64,000 nucleotides of DNA from Tenacibaculum lutimaris (GTDB taxonomy: Bacteria; Bacteroidota; Bacteroidia; Flavobacteriales; Flavobacteriaceae): positions 1 to 64,000 of the forward strand of contig NZ_RAQM01000013.1 of NCBI RefSeq assembly GCF_003610735.1. The letters are read 5' to 3'. Within the stretch, counting starts at the first letter, position 1, and each line of letters begins with the position of its first letter. The position numbers were made by a program, and so were the translations under genes. This document shows, piece by piece, positions 15,276-23,911 of this stretch. The notes under the pieces are model-generated. The model was not told the DNA's origin, did not search any database, and was given only the letters and a program-made list of their open reading frames with translations.

Positions 15276-16634
15276 TTATGGGAAAATTCCACGTTGAACA
15301 TAAGCCTTTTCTATTCGTTGAATAGCTATACAATATGCTGCTTTACGCATATCAATTCCTTCTAACTTAGCGTAATCAGAAACTTTTGTATATGACTCTT
15401 TTAACTTCTTATCTAATCTTTCAATTACTTCTTCCATGTTCCATAATTCACCGTTACGGTTTTGAAGCCACTCAAAGTAACTTGTAATAACTCCTCCTGA
15501 ATTACATAAAATATCTGGAATAATTGTCACCCCTTTTTCTAAAAGGATTTTCTCTCCTTCAACATTTATTGGACCGTTTGCTCCCTCAGCTATTAAGTTA
15601 GCTTTTATTAAGTGAGCATTTCCCTCAGTAATTTGATTTCCTAAAGCTGCTGGAATACAAATATCACAATCAAGTGCAAAGAAATCTTCCTTTTCCATAG
15701 CCTCAGACTCTGGGTAACCAACTAAGCTCCCGTTGTTAGCTTTTGTATAGTTGAAAAGATCTTCTACTTTAATTCCGTTACCATTCTTAATACTTCCATA
15801 AGCATCTTGAACTCCTATCATTTTAGCTCCTTCTTTTTCTAAGAAATAAGCTGCCCAGTATCCTACGTTTCCAAATCCTTGAACAATAAAAGTTTTACCT
15901 TCTAAAGTTTCATTATTTTCTTCTATCCAAAATTTGATAGTTAAGAAAACACCGTAACCAGTAGCTCTATCTCTTCCTTCAAGACCTCCACTACCTATTG
16001 GCTTTCCTGTAACTACGTGTTGGTTCATTGAACGCGCAGCAGGAGCTTTAGTACTCATATACGTATCAGCCATCCACGCCATTGTTTGCGCGTTTGTATT
16101 AACATCTGGCGCAGGAATATCGTGCTCTGGCCCAATGTTGTCTCCTAAAGCAAATGTGAAACGTCTAGTGATACGCTCTAATTCATCTTTAGAGTATTTA
16201 GAAGGATCTAATTGTATACCTCCTTTACCTCCTCCGTATGGTAAACCTGCTAATGAAGTTTTCCAAGTCATCCACATAGCTAAAGCTCTAGCTGCATCGA
16301 TATCTACCGTTGGGTGGTAACGTAAACCTCCTTTATAAGGTCCTAGTGCATTGTTGTGTTGTACACGGTATCCTTGAAAAATTTCAACGTCTCCGTTATC
16401 CATTTTTACAGGAAAGTTAACAATGACTTCGTTATTAGTAATACTTAATATTTTACGAATATTTGGGTGTAACCCTATTTGGTCTGATGCACTATTGAAT
16501 TGCTCTAGTACATTATCAACCATACCTCTAGCATTTTTAGGCTTCGCTGGTACTTTTAACTCTTTTGTTAATGTCATCTCTTTTGTATTTGAGTTCGATT
16601 CTCTATCTGAAATTTCACTTTTTGTATTCTTCAT
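15276..16634 (-). CDS. gdhA: Glutamate dehydrogenase (Glu/Leu/Phe/Val family)
   Basis: 452 aa cytoplasmic enzyme interconverting glutamate and 2-oxoglutarate plus ammonia. The catalytic Lys region YGGGKGGIQLDPSKYS, substrate-binding PYKGGLRYHP and coenzyme motif VQGFGNVGYWAA are intact. About 35 extra residues at the N-terminus, rich in Ser, Asn, Lys and Glu, precede the core. The coenzyme cannot be fixed from the sequence. The sequence is closest to the roughly 420-aa hexameric class, and with leucine-type dehydrogenases excluded by length, glutamate is the likely substrate. It leads the minus-strand unit with the Rnk-like gene. Confidence 0.92.
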   Translation of the reverse strand: MKNTKSEISDRESNSNTKEMTLTKELKVPAKPKNARGMVDNVLEQFNSASDQIGLHPNIRKILSITNNEVIVNFPVKMDNGDVEIFQGYRVQHNNALGPYKGGLRYHPTVDIDAARALAMWMTWKTSLAGLPYGGGKGGIQLDPSKYSKDELERITRRFTFALGDNIGPEHDIPAPDVNTNAQTMAWMADTYMSTKAPAARSMNQHVVTGKPIGSGGLEGRDRATGYGVFLTIKFWIEENNETLEGKTFIVQGFGNVGYWAAYFLEKEGAKMIGVQDAYGSIKNGNGIKVEDLFNYTKANNGSLVGYPESEAMEKEDFFALDCDICIPAALGNQITEGNAHLIKANLIAEGANGPINVEGEKILLEKGVTIIPDILCNSGGVITSYFEWLQNRNGELWNMEEVIERLDKKLKESYTKVSDYAKLEGIDMRKAAYCIAIQRIEKAYVQRGIFP

Positions 16635-16719
16635 ACATTCATAATTTAGTAAGTCTGTTTTTTAAGGCTGCTAAAGTAAAAAAACTGTTATTGAGTCTTT
16701 AACTTATTTTTTTTGTTTT

Positions 16720-16887
16720 TTACACTAATTCTACCTCTTTTTCAGTCATTACCTCTTTCTGAATATCTTCTTTGCATTCTACCTCATTATATTCACTACA
16801 TGACCAAACTTTTTCTTTTGATTTGGTCAATACACATGTGTTTAAATATGCACACGAGGGACAAATATTGAAAGGATTTGCATTCAT
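16720..16887 (-). CDS. Small cysteine-rich protein
   Basis: 55 aa from ATG at 16887. A longer frame to 16956 exists, but the internal Met gives a compact protein and the extra residues look like untranslated leader. Cys pattern C9-x2-C12-x5-C18-x11-C30-x7-C38, suitable for a zinc or iron-sulfur site, in ICPSCAYLNTCVL and WSCSEY. The acidic tail is rich in Glu and Lys. It lies between the gdhA unit and the sigma-54 activator genes. The family is not known to me. Confidence 0.65.
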   Translation of the reverse strand: MNANPFNICPSCAYLNTCVLTKSKEKVWSCSEYNEVECKEDIQKEVMTEKEVELV

Positions 16888-16959
16888 AAAATTGTTTCGT
16901 TTAATTTCTGTTCCATTAAAGGCAAATGATATGCCGTTAAATGTGCCAAAAAACACAAA

Positions 16960-16992
16960 AAAGCAAAAATCCCTTTAAAATAAAGGGATTGA
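16960..16992 (-). terminator. Terminator of the histidine kinase/sigma-54 activator operon
   Basis: ATCCCTTTA (16969-16977) and TAAAGGGAT (16981-16989) form the stem. On the minus strand it is followed by a T-rich run (plus-strand A tract at 16960-16968). Confidence 0.8.
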
Positions 16993-17074
16993 GATGTTCG
17001 ATGAAATTTATGATAAAATTTATACTGGGGAATTTTTCCTCGGGTGAGTAAAAAATCTCCATGAAGTTAACTTC

Positions 17075-18400
17075 TTATTCTTTGAGTTTTTCTCGTAAAG
17101 TTTTTCGATCAATTTGAAGAATTTTAGCTGCCTGTGTTTTATTATTATTAGTGGCATTTAAAACATGTTGTATATGTCGTTTCTCCATCTCTTTCAACGA
17201 AATTAATCCTTCTTCAGAAAAATTAACGTTATATTTTAATGAATCTGGCAAATGCTCTACCTCTACCACTCTATCACACATAATTACCGCACGCTGTATA
17301 ATGTTTTCTAACTCTCTAATATTACCTGGCCAATCATAACGCATTAAAACATCTAGGGCTTTCGGACTCATTTTTACAAATCTATCCTTATACTCAACTC
17401 CATATTTAAAAAGAAACTTTTCTGCCAACATTGAAATATCTTCTTTTCGTTCTCTTAATGGAGGTACTTCTATCTCAACTACTGTTAACCTATAAAACAA
17501 GTCTTCTCTGAAAGAACCTTCTTGAATCATTTCTTTTAAATTATTATTTGTTGCTGCAATGATCCTAACATCAACTTTCTCGGCTTTTTGCGCCCCTACT
17601 TTTACCACCTCTTTTTCCTGAAGTGCTCTTAACAATTTAGCCTGTACATTTAATGAGGCATTCCCTATTTCATCTAAAAAAATAGTTCCCCCATTTGCCG
17701 CCTGAAAAAAACCATCTCTATTTTTATCTGCTCCTGTAAAAGCTCCTTTTACATACCCAAACAATTCAGACTCTAACAAGTTCTCTGGAATTGCCCCGCA
17801 ATTCACTGCTATATAAGGTTCTTTTGAAAACTTCCCTTCATAATGTATTGCGCGAGCCACCAGCTCTTTACCTGTCCCGCTTTCTCCCCTAACAGAAACA
17901 GTTGCTTTGTTATTTTTAACACGATCGATAATCTGAAATATTTCATTAATTTTTTCAGAAGCTCCTATCATGTCTCCATAAAAATCTTTGTGTTCTTTTT
18001 TTTGTGTATTAGAATCTTGTACTGTTTTCGATTTTTTAAGAGCATCATCCATCGCATCTTTTAACTCACTTTTTGTAAAAGGCTTAGTTAAATAAGCTAC
18101 CACTCCAGATTTAATCGCTTCAAGAGAGTCTTGTACAGAAGGATATCCTGTTACAATAAGTTTAGGCAATTTAGGATAATGTTCAGAAACAAACTTTACA
18201 AGTTCGAAACCATCTACCTCTGGCATTTTTAAATCAGTAATTAATAAATCTATTGATGTATCTCTTAAAATCGCCACTGCTTCTTTCACTGAAACAGCCT
18301 TATAGGTGTGGTAATTCCAAGATTGTAAATGCCTGTGCAACAATTCTAGAATATGAATATCATCATCTACTATAAGTATATTTTCTTTTTTTAGTTGCAT
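17075..18400 (-). CDS. Sigma-54-dependent response regulator (NtrC/AtoC type)
   Basis: 441 aa. Receiver domain with phospho-acceptor D56 (LLITDLKMP), AAA+ domain with Walker A GESGTGKE, the sigma-54 contact loop GAFTGA, and Walker B region GTIFLDEIG, then a Fis-type HTH (EKRHIQHVLNATNNNKTQAAKIL). All motifs for ATP-driven opening of RpoN promoters are present. It is encoded 5 bp after the histidine kinase gene, so the two are a cognate pair. The regulon is unknown; rpoN is not in the window. Confidence 0.95.
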   Translation of the reverse strand: MQLKKENILIVDDDIHILELLHRHLQSWNYHTYKAVSVKEAVAILRDTSIDLLITDLKMPEVDGFELVKFVSEHYPKLPKLIVTGYPSVQDSLEAIKSGVVAYLTKPFTKSELKDAMDDALKKSKTVQDSNTQKKEHKDFYGDMIGASEKINEIFQIIDRVKNNKATVSVRGESGTGKELVARAIHYEGKFSKEPYIAVNCGAIPENLLESELFGYVKGAFTGADKNRDGFFQAANGGTIFLDEIGNASLNVQAKLLRALQEKEVVKVGAQKAEKVDVRIIAATNNNLKEMIQEGSFREDLFYRLTVVEIEVPPLRERKEDISMLAEKFLFKYGVEYKDRFVKMSPKALDVLMRYDWPGNIRELENIIQRAVIMCDRVVEVEHLPDSLKYNVNFSEEGLISLKEMEKRHIQHVLNATNNNKTQAAKILQIDRKTLREKLKE

Positions 18401-18405
18401 TTCTT

Positions 18406-19503
18406 CTATTTTGGTAACCTCACTTCAAAGATAGCACCTTTTTCGATGCCATTTTTAGCTGTTATGGTTCCTTTATGACTTGATACAATTCCATGCACAA
18501 CACTCAAGCCTAAACCAGTGCCTTCTCCCGTTGGCTTTGTAGTAAAGAAAGGTTGAAATACTTTTTCTAGAGCTTCTTGTGTAAGTCCTTTCCCTTCATC
18601 AGAAATTCTAAGAACTACTTCTTTATCTGTTTGAAATGTTTCTATAACAACCAACCCGTTTTTAGGCGAAAAATAAATTGCATTTATTGTAAGGTTAAAA
18701 ATTATTTGTGTTAATTGTACTGTATCTGCTCGTAATAACAATTCTTCATCTTCAACTTTTACAATATACTTAACTCCATGTTTTCTAAATGTAGCGTCTA
18801 ATAAATCTATAGCATCTTTTATACTAGGAACTATATTTACTTGTTTCATTTCATTTGGCATTTCACAAGCAAAATACATTAACTTTTTAACTACCTCTCT
18901 AGAGAAAATAGCGCTTTGAATAATTTTTTCTACATCTTCTAATGCCTTGTTATTTCCTTTTAAATCTGCTTTCAACAATTCTGAAAAACCTAAAATATTA
19001 GCCAAAGGGGTATTTAATTCATGAGCTATACCTGCTGTTAATTCTCCTAAAATAGATAATCGATCTGCGTGCTCCATCTTACGCCTCATCGATAGCTCAT
19101 TTTTCTTTATCTCTATTCGTTCTAAAAGTCCCCCAATTTTTATAGCTACCGAATCAAATAATTCTTGCTCTTCTTTTAAATATAAATTTTCTTTAAACTC
19201 TTTTCCTTTGATATAAGCCTCGATTTTACCTTTTGGTAAATTAAACACAGGAATATTACTCGAAATAATACAAATACTACCCTCTACCTTCTTATCTTCT
19301 ATAACATCACCTTCTATTTCAATAACCACCTCCGTATTTTCAGGAAATTGAAGTGCTTTTTTTAAACTATAGGCTATTGCTTTTAAAGTAATATCTATCT
19401 GCTCAAGATCTGCACTTATTATTAAAGAAGTTACTTTATAAAGACATGTTAACTCTTTAATACGTTCGTGTAATTCTGCTTCTGTAGTACTGGATACTCT
19501 CAT
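18406..19503 (-). CDS. Sensor histidine kinase partner of the sigma-54 activator
   Basis: 365 aa. The N-terminal region (residues 1-130) resembles a GAF-type sensor (ELTCLYKVTSLI) and has no membrane helix, so it looks like a cytoplasmic sensor. Then comes the dimerisation/phospho-acceptor helix with LTAGIAHELNTPLANILGF and an HATPase domain with an N box (IIFNLTINAIYFS), DEGKG and GTGLGLSVV. The gene is first in a two-gene operon with the response regulator. The signal is unknown; a redox, nitrogen or second-messenger ligand is possible. Confidence 0.93.
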   Translation of the reverse strand: MRVSSTTEAELHERIKELTCLYKVTSLIISADLEQIDITLKAIAYSLKKALQFPENTEVVIEIEGDVIEDKKVEGSICIISSNIPVFNLPKGKIEAYIKGKEFKENLYLKEEQELFDSVAIKIGGLLERIEIKKNELSMRRKMEHADRLSILGELTAGIAHELNTPLANILGFSELLKADLKGNNKALEDVEKIIQSAIFSREVVKKLMYFACEMPNEMKQVNIVPSIKDAIDLLDATFRKHGVKYIVKVEDEELLLRADTVQLTQIIFNLTINAIYFSPKNGLVVIETFQTDKEVVLRISDEGKGLTQEALEKVFQPFFTTKPTGEGTGLGLSVVHGIVSSHKGTITAKNGIEKGAIFEVRLPK

Positions 19504-19614
19504 CTATTTTTTAAGATTTTATTAAAACAACTATAAAACAATAGCCGTATAAAAATACAAAATTACTACCCAAGAGACATTCAACACTAATTCTTTTTAT
19601 GTAAATTCGTTGTT

Positions 19615-20226
19615 ATGGAATTACTATTTTTAGGTTTAGCAGGAGGCGCTATCATCTCCTATTACATTTTTAAAAAATTCACCTCAGTAAAAAGAAAAAA
19701 TTTAACCGAAAAACAATCAGTAGTATTGTTAGATAAAATTAAGAAAGTATCTAAATTAATTACTGTTGAAGGAGAGTTTGCTGAGATTTATCATCACGAA
19801 AACACCAAAGAGAAGTTTTTAGGACTTGTTACTAGCAAGAAAAAAGCCATTATTTTAATCAATGCCAAAGTACATATTGGTTTTGATTTCAGGAAAATAA
19901 AAATGCATACGGATACTAAGAAGAAAGTATTAGTTCTTTCTGAATTTCCGCAACCTGAAGTTTTTTCGATAGAACCTAACTTACGTTTTTATGATATTCA
20001 AAACGGATTACTTAACAAGTTTAATTCAGAAGATTTAACCGAAGTAAACAAGGAAGCGAAAGAACATATTCTTCAAAAAATACCTGAAAGCAACTTAATG
20101 CAAACCGCCAACAAAGAAGCTTTAGAAGCTGTTACTTTAATGCAAAATTTAGTGGAAACTATTGGATGGAAACTAGATTATTCTGCTTTAGAAATACCTG
20201 AAGTTGAACAAAATTTGATTAATTAA
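19615..20226 (+). CDS. DUF4230 membrane-anchored protein
   Basis: 203 aa. N-terminal hydrophobic anchor (residues 3-20) and then the DUF4230 core (LITVEGEFAEIYHHE, AIILINAKVHIGFDFRKI, VLSEFPQPEVFSIEP). The function of the family is unknown; the beta-rich core probably sits outside the inner membrane. It is the first gene of a plus-strand series reaching the formyl-THF ligase, with 7 bp to the next gene. Confidence 0.85.
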   Translation: MELLFLGLAGGAIISYYIFKKFTSVKRKNLTEKQSVVLLDKIKKVSKLITVEGEFAEIYHHENTKEKFLGLVTSKKKAIILINAKVHIGFDFRKIKMHTDTKKKVLVLSEFPQPEVFSIEPNLRFYDIQNGLLNKFNSEDLTEVNKEAKEHILQKIPESNLMQTANKEALEAVTLMQNLVETIGWKLDYSALEIPEVEQNLIN

Positions 20227-20233
20227 ATTATAT

Positions 20234-20476
20234 ATGAATTATTCTAAGACCTTAAAACTGACATTGCTTTCTTTAATTTCATGGCTATTATATTTTTGGA
20301 TAGAAAATGCAAAAATTATTGAAAACTTTTCAGATAAACTAGATCGAGTTTATTCAACAAGGGGTTTAGGAATTTTGATTTTCATGTATTTAGGAAAATA
20401 TTTCTTATTTCTTTTAGCAGTGATATCGATTATATTTCTTTTTAAAGTTTTTTTAACTAAAAAAACTATTAACTAA
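20234..20476 (+). CDS. Small two-span membrane protein
   Basis: 80 aa with hydrophobic segments at about residues 8-23 and 46-72 and a short polar loop between. No recognised domain. Its stop codon overlaps the start of the next gene by one base (TAATG), so the two are translationally coupled. It is also close (7 bp) to the DUF4230 gene. Confidence 0.65.
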   Translation: MNYSKTLKLTLLSLISWLLYFWIENAKIIENFSDKLDRVYSTRGLGILIFMYLGKYFLFLLAVISIIFLFKVFLTKKTIN

Positions 20477-20841
20477 TGCACATAGAAAATTACCGAGAAT
20501 ATTGCTTACAAAAAAAAGGTGTAACTGAACACTTCCCTTTTGATGATAATGTATTAGTTTTTAAAGTAATGAATAAAATGTTCGCTTTATCGGGTTTAGA
20601 TAGTTGGGAACAACAAGAGCCTAAGGTTAATTTAAAATGTGATCCTGAACGTGCTTTAGAATTAAGAGCTGAGTATGAAAGTATTAATCCAGGATTTCAC
20701 ATGAGTAAGAAACATTGGAATACAGTTACTTTAAACAATGATGTTTCTGATACTTTTGCTTATGAGCTAATTGATCATTCCTACGAACTTATAGTGAAAG
20801 GACTAACAAAAAAACTGCAAGAAGAACTAAAATCAATGTAA
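20476..20841 (+). CDS. MmcQ/YjbR family protein
   Basis: 121 aa single domain. Signatures are EYCLQKKGVTEHFPFDDNVLVFKVMNKMFAL, NLKCDPERALELR, GFHMSKKHWNTVTL and ELIDHSYELIVKGL. The family adopts a CyaY-like/double-wing fold and has been proposed to bind DNA; no firm role is known. It is coupled to the upstream membrane gene by a one-base overlap and lies 6 bp before the cyclo-ligase gene. Confidence 0.9.
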   Translation: MHIENYREYCLQKKGVTEHFPFDDNVLVFKVMNKMFALSGLDSWEQQEPKVNLKCDPERALELRAEYESINPGFHMSKKHWNTVTLNNDVSDTFAYELIDHSYELIVKGLTKKLQEELKSM

Positions 20842-20847
20842 TTAAAC

Positions 20848-21396
20848 ATGCTGAAATCAGAACTTAGAAAACTATATAAACAAAAAAGAAATGCTCTTAC
20901 AATAACTGAAAAAGAAAAATTACAAGAGAGTATTTACCAACAAATATTCGAGTTAGAAACTGATAATATTAGTACTGTACATTTGTTTTTATCCATGCGA
21001 AAGTTTAATGAAATAGACACACTTCCAATTATCAATTTCTTTAGAGAAAAAGGAAAAAGAATTATTGTAAGTCGCTGTAATTTTGAAGATGACACCCTTT
21101 CTCATTTCTATTTCGACAAAGACACACAATTAGAACTCAATAAATTTGGAGTACCTGAACCAGTTAATGCAGAAGAAGCAAATGTAAAAGATATCGACTT
21201 GGTTTTTGTACCTATGTTAATTTCTGATGAGGAAAACTATCGAGTTGGTTACGGTAAAGGGTTTTATGATCGATTTTTATCAGAATGTAGAGAAGACACT
21301 CAAACTATCGGACTCAACTTCTTTTCTCCTATCAAAAAGATAAAAGATACCCATGAATTTGATGTCCCACTAAATTCTGTGATATATCCAAAATAA
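20848..21396 (+). CDS. 5-formyltetrahydrofolate cyclo-ligase
   Basis: 182 aa ATP-dependent enzyme converting 5-formyl-THF to 5,10-methenyl-THF in the cytoplasm. The N-terminal KSELRKLYKQKRNAL supplies the basic ATP-binding residues, and the C-terminal VGYGKGFYDRFL is the conserved nucleotide and magnesium motif. Length fits the family. It is the last gene of a compact plus-strand operon closed by a strong terminator shared with rho. Confidence 0.94.
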   Translation: MLKSELRKLYKQKRNALTITEKEKLQESIYQQIFELETDNISTVHLFLSMRKFNEIDTLPIINFFREKGKRIIVSRCNFEDDTLSHFYFDKDTQLELNKFGVPEPVNAEEANVKDIDLVFVPMLISDEENYRVGYGKGFYDRFLSECREDTQTIGLNFFSPIKKIKDTHEFDVPLNSVIYPK

Positions 21397-21397
21397 A

Positions 21398-21424
21398 AAA
21401 TCCCGCTCTTAGCGGGATTTTTTA
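21398..21424. terminator. Bidirectional terminator between the cyclo-ligase gene and rho
   Basis: AAATCCCGCT (21398-21407) pairs with AGCGGGATTT (21411-21420). A and T tracts on either side let it act in both directions. Confidence 0.88.
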
Positions 21425-21441
21425 TTTTATATAACTAACGA

Positions 21442-23055
21442 TTATCCATTCATTGAAATTAGGAACTCATCGTTATTTAATGATCTTTTAATTCTGTCTT
21501 GAATAAACTCCATTGCTTCAATAGGGTTCATATCTGCTAAATACTTACGTAATACCCACATACGTTGTACTGTCTTTTCATCTAATAATAAATCATCACG
21601 ACGTGTACTCGATTTAATTAAATCAATAGCAGGATAAATTCTACGATTGGCAATATTACGTTCTAATTGTAACTCCATGTTACCTGTTCCTTTGAATTCT
21701 TCAAAGATAACTTCATCCATTTTCGAACCAGTTTCGGTAAGTGCAGTAGCAATAATAGTTAACGAACCACCATTTTCAATGTTACGAGCTGCACCAAAGA
21801 AACGTTTTGGTTTATGTAATGCATTCGCATCGATACCTCCTGATAAAATTTTACCAGATGCAGGAGCAACTGTGTTATAGGCTCTTGCTAAACGAGTAAT
21901 TGAATCTAACAAAATCACAACATCGTGTCCACATTCTACTAAACGTTTTGCTTTTTCTAAAACAATATTAGCTACACGAACATGTTTATCAGCTGGCTCA
22001 TCAAAAGTAGACGCTACAACTTCACCACGCACACTACGTTGCATATCGGTAACTTCTTCAGGACGCTCATCAATTAATAAAACAATTTGATAAACTTCTG
22101 GATGATTTGCTGCTATTGCATTAGCTACATCCTTTAACAACATTGTTTTACCTGTTTTAGGCTGTGCTACAATCATACCACGTTGTCCTTTACCTATTGG
22201 AGAAAACAAATCGATGATTCTTGTAGAAAGAGAACTTCCTTTTTCTGCTAAGTTGAATTTTTCATCAGCAAAAAGTGGAGTTAAATGTTCAAAAGACACT
22301 CTATCTCTTACTATATTCGGATTTAATCCATTGATTTTTGATACTCTAATTAACGGAAAGTATTTTTCACCTTCTTTTGGTGGACGTACATTACCACGAA
22401 CAGTATCTCCTGTTTTTAACCCAAATAATTTAATTTGAGATTGAGATACGTAAATATCATCAGGTGATGATAAATAGTTATAGTCAGAAGAACGTAAGAA
22501 ACCATATCCGTCAGGCATCATTTCTAACACACCTTCACTTTCAATAATTCCATCAAATTCAAAATCAGGATCACGATACTTGTTTCCACTTTTATGATGC
22601 TGTTTAGATGTATTTTGATTTTGATTTTGGTTCTTATTACTCTTATTACCTCTATTTTGGTTTTTAGTATGTTGTTTTTGAGGTTGCTGTTGTTTTTTAT
22701 CCTCATTAGACTGACTTTGTGGATACTGTTTTTTGTCTTCAACCTTTTTTACGGGGTTATTAACTACAGTCTCAGTCTTTTCTACCTCTTCTTTAGCCTC
22801 TACCTTTTTTACAGGATTATTATCTTGCTGTTGCTTTGAAGTATCTCTAGGGGCATCATCTTTAGCTATTCTTTTTCTTTTAGGTTTTTCTGCCTTTGGC
22901 TTAGCTTCATTAGCACTTGCTTCGGCTTGCGCATCTAAAATTTTATATACTAAATCTAATTTCTTTAACTGACTAAACTTAGTTAATCCTATAGTTTTGG
23001 CAATAACCTGTAAATCAGCTAATTTTTTAGTTTTTAATTCCGAAATTTCGAACAT
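21442..23055 (-). CDS. rho: Transcription termination factor Rho with long disordered insert
   Basis: 537 aa, about 120 longer than E. coli Rho. Order: N-terminal Rho_N helix bundle (residues 1-43); a low-complexity insert (about 45-160) rich in Lys, Gln, Asn and Glu with the octamer NNPVKKVE repeated at 79-86 and 99-106; the RNA-binding cold-shock-like domain ([15 protein letters not shown]); and the ATPase with P-loop [10 protein letters not shown] (about 297-306) and [13 protein letters not shown]. The ring helicase releases RNA polymerase from untranslated transcripts. Bacteroidota Rho proteins are known to carry such inserts, and a phase-separation role has been described in Bacteroides. 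Confidence 0.96.
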   Translation of the reverse strand: MFEISELKTKKLADLQVIAKTIGLTKFSQLKKLDLVYKILDAQAEASANEAKPKAEKPKRKRIAKDDAPRDTSKQQQDNNPVKKVEAKEEVEKTETVVNNPVKKVEDKKQYPQSQSNEDKKQQQPQKQHTKNQNRGNKSNKNQNQNQNTSKQHHKSGNKYRDPDFEFDGIIESEGVLEMMPDGYGFLRSSDYNYLSSPDDIYVSQSQIKLFGLKTGDTVRGNVRPPKEGEKYFPLIRVSKINGLNPNIVRDRVSFEHLTPLFADEKFNLAEKGSSLSTRIIDLFSPIGKGQRGMIVAQPKTGKTMLLKDVANAIAANHPEVYQIVLLIDERPEEVTDMQRSVRGEVVASTFDEPADKHVRVANIVLEKAKRLVECGHDVVILLDSITRLARAYNTVAPASGKILSGGIDANALHKPKRFFGAARNIENGGSLTIIATALTETGSKMDEVIFEEFKGTGNMELQLERNIANRRIYPAIDLIKSSTRRDDLLLDEKTVQRMWVLRKYLADMNPIEAMEFIQDRIKRSLNNDEFLISMNG

Positions 23056-23132
23056 TCGTTAAATAGTTAAGTTACTTAAAATTCTCTGTGTGTAAAGAAT
23101 TGATTTTGTATTAAGTTTTGTTTTGAGTGCTA

Positions 23133-23153
23133 ATTATATAGGGGCTATATAAT
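23133..23153 (-). promoter_or_regulatory. Hairpin in the rho leader
   Basis: ATTATATAG (23133-23141) and CTATATAAT (23145-23153) form a perfect 9-bp stem with a 3-nt loop. A minus-strand -7 element TATATTTG at 23178-23185 suggests a leader of about 115 nt in which this hairpin would lie. Rho often controls its own leader, so a regulatory role is possible but unproven. Confidence 0.4.
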
Positions 23154-23256
23154 AATCTTGTGCGGTTACATACAAGGCAAATATATACAAATATTTTAAC
23201 TTCTAATATTTCTTTTTAAAAAAAGAAGTATTACATTTGCTTCCCGATAAAAAATT

Positions 23257-23694
23257 ATGATACAAAGAATACAATCTATATACTTATTAGTTGCTGGAAT
23301 TATTTCTGGAGGCTTAACTCTATTAGTTAACCTTTGGAGTACTTCTAATGCAAACTTACCAGTATTTATTCTAGATTTATTTTCGAGCAATTCTTTACTT
23401 GAAAAATCAATTCCTGTATTATTTTTTTCTTCCGCATTAATATCAATTGTAGCTATCTTTTTATTTAATAATCGTCAGTTACAATTTGTAATTAATCGCT
23501 TAAACATATTGATAAACCTTTTTTTATTAGGAATATTGATATATTTATCACAAACGTTATCTGGAGAAGCTTCGGTTTCTGAGAAAGGTATTGGGATGTT
23601 CTTTCCTGTCATTGTTATTTTGCTTTTATTTTTAGCAAATAGAGCCATTAAGAAGGATGAAGATCTTGTAAAATCTGTTGATAGATTACGATAA
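23257..23694 (+). CDS. DUF4293 membrane protein
   Basis: 145 aa with four hydrophobic segments (about residues 8-28, 51-71, 80-98 and 110-128), starting with the family hallmark MIQRIQSIYLL. DUF4293 is a Bacteroidota-specific inner-membrane family regularly found divergent from rho, as here. Function unknown. A strong terminator follows. Confidence 0.88.
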   Translation: MIQRIQSIYLLVAGIISGGLTLLVNLWSTSNANLPVFILDLFSSNSLLEKSIPVLFFSSALISIVAIFLFNNRQLQFVINRLNILINLFLLGILIYLSQTLSGEASVSEKGIGMFFPVIVILLLFLANRAIKKDEDLVKSVDRLR

Positions 23695-23722
23695 GCCTAA
23701 CATCTTAGTATATTTAGTGCGA

Positions 23723-23752
23723 AAAAACCGAGATTTAAATCTCGGTTTTTTA
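23723..23752 (+). terminator. Terminator after the DUF4293 gene
   Basis: Perfect palindrome AAAACCGAGATTT / AAATCTCGGTTTT at 23724-23749, followed by T residues. Confidence 0.88.
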
Positions 23753-23824
23753 TTTTTGAAAAACTCTGTATTTACTTAGCCTTTAAACTAAAATGTTAAA
23801 GAAATGTTAAAGAAAACTCAGGGT

Positions 23825-23858
23825 TATCCCTATATTCAAAATGAAACAAATAGGGATA
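23825..23858 (+). promoter_or_regulatory. Inverted repeat upstream of the NarL-type regulator gene
   Basis: TATCCCTAT (23825-23833) and ATAGGGATA (23850-23858), a 9-bp perfect dyad with a 16-nt spacer, 54 bp before the response regulator start. It could be an operator, perhaps for autoregulation, or a hairpin. Other C-run elements occur after the same gene. Confidence 0.4.
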
Positions 23859-23911
23859 CTGTGTATTGCACACACTTGTTTTATACTATAGATTTGTAAC
23901 TGTAAACGACC

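Noticed and set aside
16928-16950. Sigma-54-like promoter (TTTGGCAC plus GGCA on the minus strand) before the Cys-rich gene
   Set aside because: The GG to GC spacing is 11 nt instead of 10 and the -12 region is poor; it also overlaps a possible longer reading frame. Not enough for a call.
22524-22972. Several ORFs in other frames over the rho insert
   Set aside because: Low-complexity DNA of the insert leaves all frames open; Rho is clearly the coding frame.
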